Below are positions 23,301 to 35,050 of a DNA stretch of 64,000 bases, piece by piece. Numbering within the stretch: the stretch's first letter is position 1; each line of letters begins with the position of its first letter. The notes below the pieces were generated by a model. That model saw only the letters and a list, made by a program, of their open reading frames with translations. It was not told where the DNA came from and ran no database searches. Made by a program: the position numbers and the translations under genes. Location: assembly GCF_022581195.2 (NCBI RefSeq), contig NC_061458.1:8370001-8434000 (forward strand). Reading direction: 5' to 3'. Origin of the DNA: Helicoverpa zea (taxonomy: Eukaryota > Arthropoda > Insecta > Lepidoptera > Noctuidae).

Positions 23301-23913
23301 TTCTTGTAGTGTTTTTATAGTAGCGAAATACACACGTTGTCATATAATTTTTTCTTGAAAGTAAGAACATACCATGACAAAGTGAAGTCTGTTTTCATTG
23401 ATATTTTACCTACTACCAGTTTTATGGCACATCTGTTTCTGCATGATTTTCTTCATCTATAATTTTAGGATATCATTTCTTTAAATTCAGTTTTTTGCTA
23501 AAGTTCCTTATAAAAGCGTTATTTTCTATGTAAAGATTGATAATAGGCCGATAAACTTACAAAGTTCAACATTCAAATATGTGTCATTATTGCACCCGCT
23601 GTTGCAGAAACGTTAACAGAAATTATCGTTCATTGCTCATCCCCCGTAGGTGATAGCGTGATAATATATATCCTATATGTTGAACCGACTCCCAGGTAAT
23701 ATTCATGCAAAATTTGATTTAAATCTATGCAGTACTTTTCGAGTTCAGTGAGACCAAACATACAGACAAACAGACATACAGACAAACAGACAAAAATTCT
23801 AAAAACTATATATTTGGGTTCAGAATCGATAATAGATCACCCCCCAAGTATTCTTTTAAAAAAATATTCAATGTACAGTTTTGACTTTCCTATCATTTTA
23901 TTATATGTATAGA
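20340..23913 (-). mobile_element. Non-autonomous Helitron, copy 2 (3574 bp), inverted relative to copy 1
   Basis: The ends are CTAG read backwards at 20340-20343 and TATAGA at 23908-23913. Its length is exactly that of copy 1, and all frames compared between the two are identical. It sits inside the older Helitron: left flank ATCTAAACA and right flank AAAGAAGTAAAG rejoin to give ATCTAAACAAAAGAAG, exactly the uninterrupted text of the relative at 53132. The inserted site was therefore A|A on the plus strand (T|T for the element), with no duplication. Confidence 0.85.
20718..20850 (+). repeat. SINE family A tail embedded in the Helitron family
   Basis: CTGGGTTGAAGAGATCAGAT, then GGTACTCAAAAAGATTCGGT and GACTGGAAGCCAACACC, follow the order of the family A SINE tail (CTGGGTTGAGGAGGTCAGAT, GGTACTCAGCTGAATCCGGT, GACTGGAAGCCGACCCC). 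The corresponding block exists in all three 3.57-kb copies and in the older Helitron, so it entered their ancestor and spread with it. Confidence 0.65.
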
Positions 23914-24298
23914 AAAGAAGTAAAGTTTGTGTCGTTGTTCCGCCAATTTGGAAAATTATTACGTATATACGTACGTAAGTAATTTTCACAGGAAACAGCT
24001 ATAATCTATGTCTACATGCTTTGAGTCTGACAAAGCTGTCATTTGCACATTTTCTGCAGCTGCTGCGACTAATCAGAAGCCAGAAAGTCTGTCAGTCTTA
24101 CCATAATATGGATATCGTCTTGTGTAGTTGACTGGATTGTAGATAGGTAGTCGCTCCAAGCAAAATATTGGTACTCAAACAGATTCGGTGACTGGAAGCC
24201 AACACCAACATAGTTGGGGAATAGCTGGATGGATGATAAAATGAGTCATCATCATCAGCAGGCGCATAGGGTAGGATAGTTTCACTTACTCATGGTAA

Positions 24299-24660
24299 GG
24301 CTGACCCCACATGAGGCGTGCGCGATCCTCGGGCGTGTGAGTAGCGCGGGCGTCGCGAGCGCGCTGCGTGAACGTCGCGTTTTGCTGCCCTGCGGCATGT
24401 GTGAAGAGTGCAAGCGACGCGCTCGCGGCGAGCACGCCGCGCTCGAGTTGCGTTCTTACCCCTTCGCCTGCTATCCCCGCCGCCCGCTAAACGCCTTAGC
24501 AGTTAAACGTCAAGGAGAGCGGCGCGTGCGCGCCGCGAGCGCGCTGCAAATGCCGCAGGGCAGCAAAACGCGACGCTCACGCAACGCGCTCGCGACGCAC
24601 GCGCGGCGCCCGCGCTACTCACACGCCCGAAGATCGCGCACGCCTAATGTGGGGGAGGCC
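24299..24660. mobile_element. GC-rich Harbinger-like MITE (362 bp)
   Basis: Inverted repeats of about 100 bp form most of the element: GGCTGACCCCACATGAGGCG at the left and, reversed, GGCCTCCCCCACATTAGGCG at the right, continuing through GTGCGCGATC and GTGTGAGTAGCGCGGGCG. TAA flanks both sides (24296-24298 and 24661-24663), the 3-bp TWA duplication of PIF/Harbinger elements. The 123-codon open frame across it is a by-product of high GC content and the inverted repeats. Confidence 0.75.
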
Positions 24661-26561
24661 TAAGCCGGGACTCCAGCGAAATGTTTGCATTAGTTCACAA
24701 ATAGGCAAAATGTACGTATCTGTGAGAGTCCACTTCATGTGTTCGTTCTTGAAACCTGTAGTTTTGCCAAGATTTTCAGAATGTACGCTCGCAATTTGTC
24801 ATTTCTTGGTGGAGCCAGCAAATCAAAAGAAACATAAGTGTTGTATACTGTGCTTCACTACCGCACACCGGGAAAATTTCGCTCTTGCGGAGGACGTTTA
24901 TATACCATATTTTGTGTCACACGTAAACAGGACGACAGTAAGTATCCACCGAAACACTTTCAAAGATCTGATGAACGAACAAATCAGACCTGACTTGGTC
25001 ACCTGGGGCCAATCAGAGCTCTATGAAGCGATAATACGCTTTGGCTCCTACTGTTATTGTGGTTTCTGAAAATTTATTCACCTCATTCAACGATGAATGT
25101 AATTCTGATGGTTCTATTAACAACACTTGCTTAGCGTAGAAGCTGACGTTGGCAGGTCAACTCTTTTGACTTCTCGAATAGGATACCATTGATTTTTGTG
25201 CAATGCACACCTGCAATGCATTCTGGATTAGGATAGGATATAGGTGGATAGAATTTGCAACAGAGAACAATTCTGTCTTTGTGATTAAATGACATCAAAC
25301 GTAGTTTTATATAAAAGGTGTTTTTTTAGACTTGGCTCGGGTCTTACTGAGACTGTTCGTAATCGTGAACAGTGTATTTGCGATCAGAAGTTGAAAGTAA
25401 GCATGTCTCTGGTATGCGGCGCGTAATTTGTACGTTTTCAGACGCATAAAGCATTTTACGTGGGTATGGTATTAAATAGAGAGAGCTCCCATTTCTTATC
25501 TGCACTTTGTATCTGGGCTTGTTTTTAAAGCTACAGAATCCTACATTACCTTCCTCACGCTTAGCAGCGCTTGCGAGAGATAGATCCTCATTTCTTCTAG
25601 GATTAAGTTTACATATTTTGCATCAGAAAAAATAATTAAGGTCTACTTAATACTACTCACTCAAAGTAATTTGTTTTAAGGCCACCACATTAGTGGAAGA
25701 TAAGCTAAACTATGTTTATGAAAAAATCCTGATATGAACTCCATCTGTAACTTTAAATGATAATTAACTGTTCCACTAAAGTAATCATTTTTGACATAAT
25801 GTTCAAAAAATTATTTAGATGGCACCGTTTTAAATTTGGCTGAGAACTATTAATTTTCTTTTCATCAAGGTAATAATTATTAGTTGGATTTTGATGTGGC
25901 ACGGCAAACTGACAAACACTATTGAAATGTCTATCGAAAAATTACACTACGTGTTAAAATATGGTGAATTACGGAAAATACACAACTCCATCTGTTGAAA
26001 TAATAATCCTCTATAAAGAATGTATGGTAATATTGTCATTTACCACCTCGCTCCTTTGACAAATTGGATGTATTTTATTTACCACAGATGGAGCTACTTT
26101 AACCTTGGCTAAACAAAATTTTCATTTTTTTTTTCTTCCGAAGTTACTTATAAAGGTGTGATTTTCTGTGTAAAGATTGATAATAATAGGCCGATCAACT
26201 AATATAAGTACAACATTCAAATGTACAGTTTTGACAAATAGATTGCGTGTCGTAATATTTTACATCTTGAATTCACAAAATTAATCATATCTTTCGATAG
26301 AGTGAATCGATTTCGATGAAACAAAAACTAAGTAATACCCCAAGTTACGTAGAATTTTTGTATATAAGCATTGTCTGCATTTAATTCGTAGATTTTACGT
26401 GAATCCCGAACAAACAAACAGATAAACAGACAAACAGACAAAAATAACAAAAATGATGGAAATGGGTTCTGTTAGTTATCCTTTAACATGCTGGCTATTT
26501 TTTTTGTCAATTTCTTCAATGTACAAAAATTACTTTTCTACAGATTTATTATATGTATAGA

Positions 26562-26989
26562 TGTATAGATAATTAATTATAGACCAACATTTCTTCTATT
26601 TAACAGGTTTCGTTTACGTATGTGACAAATATAGGTGCCTATGAATATAGAAGCCTGCCAATACACCAGGATCAGTACTTATTTCAAATTTTCACGGATA
26701 ATAAACTCCAGTAAACGTAATGTGTTAACACCTCTATACATATATTTCAAAAGTGGAGTAGTATGCTACACTCTTTTTATATCTTTGGAGGCTTTTCCCA
26801 GCAGCATCATCAATCAAACGAGTGGCCCAAATCGGTGAAACGATTTACCCATATATGTTAGCTTACAAAAGTGTACTGTAGCGTACATGGGATATTTTTT
26901 GAAATATACAACTATGTATTTTAATGTACACGTAAATATACATGGTAATTATAGAGATTATTGAATGAGTTCTTTCTATGAATAAACCG
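26562..26989. other. AT-rich sequence, nothing recognised
   Basis: No gene or repeat end was recognised. A 67-codon frame at 26635-26838 has no motif. Confidence 0.45.
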
Positions 26990-27090
26990 TAGCTGTTTCT
27001 CCGCGGTTTGATCCCCCGAAACTTGTTCCCGTACCCTGATAAAGTACAGCCTATGCTACCGGGGCGTAGTCTACCTTTCCAACTGTGACG
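26990..27090 (+). repeat. Decayed Helitron-like fragment
   Basis: The order CGGTTTGATCCCCCGAAACT, CCCGTACCCTGATAAAGTAC, CCTATGCTACCG resembles the block CCCGCACCGGGATAAAATAT, CCTATGTTACTCGCAG seen in the Helitron copies at about 23205. The boundaries are unclear. Confidence 0.5.
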
Positions 27091-27104
27091 GAATTCGTCA
27101 AATC

Positions 27105-27300
27105 GTTTACATCATCCTCCGAGCCTTTTTCCCAACTATGTTGGGGTCGGCTTCCAGTCTAACCGGATGTAGCTGAGTACCAGTGCTTTACAAGAAGCGA
27201 CTGCCCTGCCTGACCTCCTCTCAACCCAGTTACCCGGGCAACCCAATACCCCTTGGATAGACTGGTGTCAGACTTACTGGCTTCTGACTACCCATAAATG
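27105..27300 (-). repeat. SINE family A, 3' half, reversed
   Basis: Minus-strand order: GGGTAGTCAGAAGCCAGTAA, GTCTGACACCAGTCTA, CTGGGTTGAGAGGAGGTCAG, CAGTCGCTTCTTGTAAAGCA, CTGGAAGCCGACCCCAACAT and AAAAAGGCTCGGAGGATGAT. This matches the body of the full SINEs from about residue 190 on. The promoter half is missing (5' truncated). Confidence 0.85.
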
Positions 27301-28965
27301 TTTGTATTCTGACATAAATGTTTGCTTTTTCCTATATGTATCAGTATAGATATACAAAGATTTGACGCAGTATCTAGATACAATTCACCTCTGGCTGGTA
27401 AAGTATAGTAACAATTACTATTTTATGTTGTATCAGAGTTCGATAATATTATGTTGCTGCTTCGAATATTGAAGTTAGTGAATAGCAAACCAACTAAACA
27501 GCTGCATAACATAAATCCATAGTTGTGTAACATTAAAGCTTTTAGTGTATTACATGAATATAATAACATAGTACAGATTTCCGCGAATGTAGACAAACTA
27601 AAGCAGACATCACCATCGATCATTGTTAGCAAACAGAACTTAATTAACACGACGAACGCTAAATGTATCCATTAAACTTTGACAGTAATACTCACTACAT
27701 ATTATGAGTAATATTCTAGTGCTGAATACATATTTTATCAAAATTGTAGTGAGAAAACATGTCTGTATTTCAGTTTATACGATTGTATTAATACATTACA
27801 GGGACTATCTATGACTTGGTTTAGAATTTTGATGTTGGACGTTGGAGTGAGCGTTAATCACCCCGCTTGCTCAAAACTGAAATAGAACCCGAAAGGCATA
27901 AAATATAACTTTTCACTTGGCCGAAGAAACCATTGTCTGCAGATCTGTTGTCGGTGTTTATTATAACAAACAACACATTGAATGTTTAAATATTTTTGTC
28001 GGAATACGTAATATTAGGACCATAAAACCATATTACTTGACTCATTAAACGCCTCCAGAGACTAATTCTGAGCTAGCGTAACCTGCGTTTAAAGGAATAA
28101 ATCCACGAATTTCTATCTGATTTATTAACCGGAAAATACTGATTTATTGCGAACCTTTTCCTCTCAATACCATTCGATATTTTTCTTCTTTTAGCATTAG
28201 CCGCATAACCGAGTGAATTCGAAATTTATATCCCTCCTATTATTCCACAAATAATCAGCTATTTAATGTGAATACTTAAATTCTTTCTCGCAATTATTTA
28301 TTTGAAACCCATATTTTTATTCATTAAAAAATATTAGCTTTACCTTTTTATACTGCATGAATATTTGCCTTAGATAGGTAACAGTATCAAGCTACCCAAA
28401 ACCTTTGCCATTTACCCAAAAAATACTTGAATTCATATATTATCGTAATGCATCTTTCATCCGTCAATCGCATCAGAAAGCACAAGCTCCACATTATTTC
28501 ATAACATTAAAATGCATAAATATTTACGTTGAGGACGCATATACTGAAAATAAGGAAGTTTAATGTTCAACTGATTGAAATAATTGAAAAGATGAATTGA
28601 GTGCGACGTCCATTAAACTTCAAATTTTAATGAAGCATATATTTTTCGGATGAAAACGCAAGATAAGGATGGCCGTCTGTAATATACACAAAACCTTTAT
28701 ATAAAATCTTTTTCTTTGGATCTTTAAATAACTGCTACCCTTTTACATTAATTTCATTTTTCTGATAAAACATTGTACGACCCGTTTTGTTAACCGTAAT
28801 TATAATTTATTTTACCTGAATTACGAGTATTTACAAACAATGCCCATTTCCTGATCATTTGACATATATACCTAATTACAATAAATTATTATCTAAGTAA
28901 AGCTTTATAATGTTAAATCACTTTCATTATTTCTAAAAAAATATACATACCTAAATTAATTTGAT
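27301..28965. other. AT-rich sequence, nothing recognised
   Basis: No supportable gene or element boundary was found. Confidence 0.5.
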
Positions 28966-29157
28966 TTGCAACAAGCCGTTTTCCCGCGGTTTCACCCGCG
29001 TCCCGTGGGAGCTACTGCCCGCACCGCTTATGTTACTCGCAGATAATGTAGCTTTCTAATGGTGAAAGAATATTTAAAATCGGTCCAGTAGTTTTTGAGT
29101 TTATCCATTACAACCAAACAAACAAACAAAGTTTTCCTCTTTATAATATTAGTATAA
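28966..29157 (+). repeat. Short Helitron-like repeat of the Lep1 type
   Basis: AAGCCGTTTTCCCGCGGTTT, CCCGTGGGAGCTACTGCCCG, TATGTTACTCGCAGATAATG, CTTTCTAATGGTGAAAGAAT and the end TTTATAATATTAGTATAATG follow the common lepidopteran repeat whose core is also in the 3.57-kb Helitrons. (AAAC)n precedes the end. I infer Helitron origin from that shared core. Confidence 0.6.
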
Positions 29158-30110
29158 TGTTTGAATGAATTTCTATGTCACTGAAAGTCTATCTTTAATG
29201 TAAGCCTAGTCCAATCTTTATCACATGTACCACAATGGCCACTAAGATCATCAAGTACCGAGTCGGCGGCAGTTCGTTGGATCATCTGCCGTAAATCCTG
29301 GTAAATTTACGACCCTTCTAATGGACAGGTAAAGTGACAACACAAACATGCTCGTAGATTAGTGCCGACGCTTATACCCAGTAATCTAGAATAGGTTGTT
29401 TTTACACCAGGAAAAGGAACTGGTAGTTAGTAGGACTAAAATAACATGTACCTTCAAAATACTTAGCACTTAGTTTGATGTATTTTATTAGGGTTTTAGT
29501 TACTTTTGAGTCTTAAAAAAAGTTGTATCCGAATATGACTATTGTATTCGATACTGTTATAAAACTGAAGTTATTTTCTTTTATAGAAATGGTTTTTTAA
29601 CACATTACGATTGTGATTCACCCATCTGAAAACATCTCTATTTAGTTGGAAAGTAGGTACGTATTTACTTAAAGGTAACTTCGTAGAAGGTCCTATACTT
29701 AGTTTTTGTGTAGCATGCCTGCATGACCTGTCAGAAACTAAAGGTATTGTTTGATTTTTATCACTTATCTATCTGTTGTTTTGATGACCAGAGATCAAAA
29801 TTCAATATCCAATCGCAAAGCAATTCATAGATAGGTTATACAAATTCACCCTAAGATATCATGTTACATGATGTATGTGCTGCTAACACGGTAATACCAG
29901 GGCTTCAGGAGTCAGAAGGTCTATCAACGCCATTACCTCAGAAGCCGGCGATGTTTCATTAATCACGTCAAGTTAAATACTGCTGTAATTTGGTGCTTCG
30001 TTCCATTTGCTATGGAAGTTTGCGGCTTGCTGCACATTTGCAACTTTTAGACTTTATATTTGACGTCTCGTTTGGACTGTTCCTTAATTTTAATATGTAG
30101 TTCAAAAATA
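29158..30110. other. Sequence without recognised features
   Basis: No gene or repeat boundary was recognised up to the Helitron-like fragment that the solo LTR interrupts. Confidence 0.45.
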
Positions 30111-30122
30111 GTAATTTATACT

Positions 30123-30649
30123 TGTCGGAGATAGTCAATAGTACGGTCACTGAACGAGACGCAAGCGCGCCCTCTGGTGGCGTATCCGGTGAAACAACAT
30201 TTTGGCGCGCTTGGCAGAGTCGTGGCGGTCAGCGTGGCGTCCGCGGAGCTCAGTCTTAGCGCAGTCTTGGTTGAGTCTTGGTTCAGTCTTCATTGAGTAT
30301 TCGTGGAGTATTCGTTGAGTTGTCGCGTTACTGCCTTTCGTAACGTCTAGTGTACCTAGTGTTGTAGTACCGTTGTAGATCGATGTTGAAATGTAAAGGT
30401 TCTTCTAACCTAACAGACAGACATGTGTTACTGGGGAGTTTGTTCCGCCACTTCTTCTCCCCAGCCAAAACACATAGGAAGTGGTGAAGGGCGGGCGTTT
30501 TGGGGGCTGTCTTTTGTTCTTAGTAATTTAAATAAACGTTTGAGTTTTGAGTTTGTTTGAGTTTTGAGTTTCCTTGAGTTATCTCTTTGCTTGATTACCC
30601 TAACTGATGTCGGACGATAGTGCCATCCATCCTGATGTTCGCCTCCGAA
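30123..30649 (+). mobile_element. Solo LTR (527 bp) with 5-bp target duplication
   Basis: It begins TGTCGGAG and ends CTCCGAA, an imperfect inverted pair with one missing base, and is flanked by ATACT at 30118-30122 and 30650-30654. The LTR-like layout supports the plus strand: a GC-rich start with GCGCGCCCTCTGGTGGCG, repeated GAGTCTTGGTT/GAGTATTCGT motifs, and an AATAAA signal at 30531-30536. No internal retrotransposon sequence adjoins, so it is a solo LTR left by recombination. Superfamily (Gypsy or BEL) cannot be told. An 82-codon minus frame inside is chance. Confidence 0.7.
30531..30536 (+). promoter_or_regulatory. Polyadenylation signal AATAAA in the solo LTR
   Basis: The canonical hexamer lies in the 3' third of the LTR, followed by repeated GAGTTTTGAGTTTG text, a GT-rich downstream element. 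Confidence 0.5.
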
Positions 30650-30654
30650 ATACT

Positions 30655-30830
30655 TATTATAGTAAAGATGAAACATTTTGTATGTTTGTTTGTACCCGCC
30701 CTAAAGGTTCCGAAACTATTGAACCAATTTGAAAAAATATTTCGCTGTTAAAAAGCTCTTCTCAAGTAACATCGGCTACGTTTCATCCCGGTACATACAG
30801 TAGTTTCTTATAAAATTTTAGGTTTTTGTC
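30655..30830 (-). repeat. Helitron-like fragment split by the solo LTR
   Basis: Joining TTTATACT before the LTR with TATTATAGTAAAGATGAAAC after it gives a match to the Helitron 5' start TATACTAATATTATAAAGAT. The text TTTGTACCCGCCCTAAAGGT, ATTGAACCAATTTGAAAAA and ATCCCGGTACATACAGTAG continues the family (compare 59193-59400). Confidence 0.6.
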
Positions 30831-31814
30831 CTTAAAACTACGGAACCCCCAGACCATTAATTGCACGTTTTCGTTAAAAGAGGTAATTTCAAGAAGTTTT
30901 ACAAGAACAGTAGTTGGCTTTATGTTTATTTTAATTATTACGCTTGAATTCCATTTGAATTCAAGTTAGATAAACAAACAAGATAATTATTTATTTAAAC
31001 ATCTTTGTAGAACTAGTTTTTGATTCGTTCAGACTTTAATTCGTCTAGACTCTTTTGTGATTTCTCATCACGAATACGAGGAATATAATCTACTTAGCAT
31101 TATTCTTGTCTTAGCATTTAATTCAAAGAAAAATATAGCAGGACTTTGATTGCATTGGTCAAAAGGTTAGGAGGATAACCTCAGATGTCAAGGTCAGAGC
31201 ATATTGCTTGTTGTTTTACAATCTTGAAACCTGTATTATATGTCCGAGGTATGGGTTAGCCCAACTTAAAGTTAAGCACGCTATAACAATGTACCTTTTA
31301 AAATTGGGTTTGCCCATAGAATCTACTCTGTGAAACCCTTCACTGAAATTAATCATGAGAAGAGACCAAAATTATATAGAAGGAATAATTCAAACGCACG
31401 TATAAATTACGAACACAAATTGTCTAATTTAAAGATTTGAAAGATAATCCACATATTTTACGCAAAAGTAACAAAAAGATACTCTAAGTTCGGAACCCGC
31501 ATTTATCTCTGCATGTTATTACAAAAACAATAAAGGCCAAAAGGTTTCATATCATACACAACAAAGACGTATAAAAGTGCTATCTGTTTGATTTGTTGAA
31601 ACTGACTTTTGTGTTTCAGCTTCGTGATGTTTTGAAGGGAAAAGTCATGCTGTATACAATCATTTTCCATAACGATGTCTTATAGTGAAAACCTCAAAAA
31701 AGTAAAAAGTCAACTTTCCGAAGTAGAATATGCTATGCGATGTTTTCTTCTCAGTAACGCTTTTTGTTTTTGGAAAATTGGATTTACGGTTTCACTCCAA
31801 TACGTGTAATTTTT
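30831..31814. other. Sequence without recognised features
   Basis: No gene, RNA gene or repeat boundary was seen. Confidence 0.45.
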
Positions 31815-32005
31815 TGGTTGGCTATTACCTCGGACAAAGGATAAGCATGGTGATTCAACGAGGTAATGCTAACCGCCTCTTGGTCACGCTCCCAGTCGAC
31901 AGCGATGGGACGAATTTTCTTATGCCTTTTAGTTTTAGGGTATTCAAAATAATGGTTTTTAAGTAAAATGTAAATATGAATAAAACTAAAGACTAAAAAA
32001 AAAAA
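31815..32005 (+). mobile_element. 3'-end fragment of the CCHC/PD-D LINE family
   Basis: The plus frame reads YYLGQRISMVIQRGNANRLL, then LPVDSDG and NFLMPFSF, matching the C-terminal QRLSIAIQRGNAASLLGTLP and the acidic end of the copy at 8048. It is followed by a short 3' UTR and an A-rich tail near 31996-32005. About 190 bp remain. Confidence 0.75.
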
Positions 32006-33814
32006 TTGTTGGAAAAGAAATATAGTACCTAAACTCACAGTATACTTCTATTTACCTACCTTATTTATACATCAAAACATCACCCAGATTTTAACATAAA
32101 GAGACTTATGACCGCAACCTAAAACTTAACACTCCAGCTAAAAGCCACGTCGAATATACTCCAACAAGTTACACTATAAATTATAATACATTTTGCAAAT
32201 GACGTCACGTTCCTAAGTCAATGTTTTATAGCATCACCTGTAGATGTGAAGGGGTTACCACAGCTTTGGAATGACGTACAGGTGCCAGATTTGACTAAGG
32301 CCAATCCTCTGGCTTGAACTGGATTAAGTTTTAAGGTGTTTGGTGAAAATATTATTAGGTACCTAAATCTACAGTTGATTTTCTTATTAATTATTATTTT
32401 GTATGTCTCCATCAGACGATGAGACTACAGTCAGTACAGTCCCAGATTTTTGGAAGGCGAACTGAAGCTCTTTTTATTGTTGGCGTTCCCTGGCCTACTG
32501 GATTTGATCATGATGTGACGATTATAGGAGGACAAATATTATGTTTTTCTTAAGAGACCAATTCAGTTATTTTTTTCTAACAACGTAGTTTGGTTTCTAA
32601 TTTCGAACTTCACTACAAAGTTTCAGTTCCTATCTAAAAATATAAACAGATCTATTTTCGGTGGTTGGGAAATAAATAAAGCCGTTGGAAGTTATAAAGT
32701 TAGTCAAAATTAAACCCAATTATAATGATAAATGTATTACATACATTAGAATTATTGTGTCATAAATCACAACTGTTGATTCACTCAATAACATATTAAC
32801 ATCATATTATTTAGGATTTAAATAAATATGCAGGTACATTAATAAAAAAATATCAATATCTATTATTCTCTATGATAATGTAATAGATTTACATTGAACA
32901 AATATTAGTCATATATTTTAGCTAATTCATTTTGCAGTTGGTTTTAAAAGTGGCTATATTTTAATTATGTTTATCTGGGGTTCGAAAATCATATTTGTTG
33001 TAGTCTTCAAAATTGTTAGTTTGTTAAATAAATCCTGTAAGAATCTATTGTACGTATAATAAGCAAATCGTTAAGTATAAATATCTAATTTCAAAATAAA
33101 GTTTAAGGTATTTTTTGATGTTTGGTCTACTCACTGTCAATATGGTGAAATTGATATTGTCAATAACAAGCTAACAAGCAACCGCAATTATCTTGGATTT
33201 TGCAACGTAAGGGTCTGCTGAACTTAATTAGAGTTCACGAAAGGTCATCTAAAGAAAATCATATAAGAACATCTATGTATAAATCATATAAAAAAAATGA
33301 ATATTTAACTCAATTGCACATTTTGAAATTAATCCCTATTAATTGCCACCGAGTGTAGTATTCCCTGAAATTCGTTGATGACACATCGTGACGAGCGTCG
33401 CCTCACCAAACACTTCGATGAAGGTAACCGAGAAAATTGCCATCGAAATACGTTACATATATTGGAAATTGCCGTAATTTGTTACCGCTATATCTCCCTT
33501 GAGTGCCACATATACGCATTTTTGAAATTTATTGTAACATGTATTTTTTATGTACTTCACACTACCTGCACCGGATTTCGAGTAATGAGAAACGAAATGA
33601 GTTTCAACGTTCTCCTGACGAGAAATTGTACTGACTAGTTTTTTTTTGCAAGGTATTTTAAACGGCTTATTAGGCACCTCGAGAGCTCGGGAAATGGCCA
33701 GCAGACAGTGATAATTTATTTCAAATAGTTTCGTGTATTTTCTACGTAACTAGACTCTGTATATTATTTGAAGGTTTTAGGACCTAACTAATGTGTGTTT
33801 TATCTTGTACCTAC
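32006..33814. other. AT-rich sequence, nothing recognised
   Basis: Only short chance frames were seen (for example 33375-33638, no motif). Confidence 0.45.
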
Positions 33815-34395
33815 GACCATTTTTAGGGTTCCGTAGCCAAAATGGCAAAAACGGAACCCTTATAGTTTCGTCATGTCCGTCTGTCCGTCTGTCCGTCTGT
33901 CCGTCTGTCACAGCCGATTTACTCGGAAACTATAAGTACTACAGTGATGAAATTTGATGGGAATATGTGTTGTATGAACCGCTACAAAAATATGACACTA
34001 AATAGTAAAAAAAAGAATTGGGGGTGGGGCCCCCCATACATGTAACTGAGGGATGAAATTTTTTTTTTTCGATGTACATACCCGTGTGGGGTATCAATGG
34101 AAAGGTCTTTTAAAATGATATAAAGTTTTCTAAAAAACATTTTTCTTAAAGTGAACGGTTTTTGAGATATCAGCTCTCAAAGTCGTAAAAAGTATGTCCC
34201 CCCCCTCTATTTTTATAACTACGGGGTATAAAATTCTAAAAAAAATAGAGGTGATGCATGCTAATTAACTCTTTCAACGATTTTTGGTTTGATCAAAGTA
34301 TCTCTTATAGTTTTTGAGATAGGTTGATTTAACTGTAATTTACGGAACCCTTCGTGCACGAGTCCGACTCGCACTTGGCCGGTTTTTTCTGTGTT
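33815..34395 (+). repeat. Interspersed lepidopteran repeat with GTCCGTCT microsatellite
   Basis: It starts with a near-palindrome (AGGGTTCCGTAGCC...GGAACCCTTATAGTTTCG), then four GTCCGTCT units (33876-33908). It ends CGTGCACGAGTCCGACTCGCACTTGGCCGG, a terminus I know as frequent in moth genomes. There is no coding potential. The class is unknown to me. Confidence 0.6.
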
Positions 34396-35050
34396 TCCGA
34401 GTAGAAATTATGCGTTAACTGCTCAATGTACTTGGTTTTCTATAACGCTTTTGAACGCAAAGATTTTCTAAGCTAACCCTAGCTTTGGCTGGCTGAATAG
34501 CTCAACTCATTATGTAATTATAATATTCCCCTTTCAACTAATTCAAGGCTTTTATTAACAACCTTTAGCCTCTAAGCTCGTGTGAGTTTTATAGCCATTA
34601 ATGTGTAAAGTACTTTTCCTAGTATTTCTCTAAACTAATGTATATTTTTGTAAAATATTTCATATTTTAACAACGTAAGAATAAATTTACGCTGATAACT
34701 TACTTCTAGGAAAAAACTTATATTTAAAGCTATTATTGTAAAGAGGGTAGATAATAATTTACGTTTTTGTAAAAACGAATGCCAGTTGTTTAAATGTTGT
34801 GTAAATATAAGTTTTGTTTCATTTTTATAATGAGTTTTTAAAATGTGAATTACTGTAATAAATATTTTAACTCGTTCTACTGTGGGCAGATAAAGTATAG
34901 ATAAGGCTATTTCTGTGCAATAGTAACACCTAAGTAGGTATATTTAAATAACGAAATAATACCTAAGTTTAGTTTCACATGTAGATAAATAAACATAAAT
35001 AAATAAAACTACGATTTCTAATCTAAATTTCAAATATTCAAGTTCAAATA
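34396..35050. other. AT-rich sequence, nothing recognised
   Basis: No gene or repeat boundary was seen before the TIR transposon. Confidence 0.45.

Larger units (their letters stand above)
20171..26561 (-). mobile_element. Older Helitron, interrupted by Helitron copy 2 and a MITE
   Basis: The plus-strand text A|CTAGCTGTTGCCCGCAACTT at 20171 is the 3' end read backwards, and TATGTATAGA|T at 26561 is the 5' TCTATACATA end, so the element runs on the minus strand. Removing copy 2 (20340-23913) and the MITE (24299-24660 plus TAA) leaves about 2.45 kb. Its sequence is a diverged relative of the 3.57-kb family, with recognisable but imperfect matches to it in 23914-25440 and 26150-26561. The stretch at about 25450-26140 has no match in the younger copies. 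Confidence 0.75.

Noticed and set aside
24292..24663. 123-residue Arg/Ala-rich open frame
   Set aside because: It coincides with the GC-rich inverted repeat MITE; the residues reflect CpG-rich palindromic DNA.
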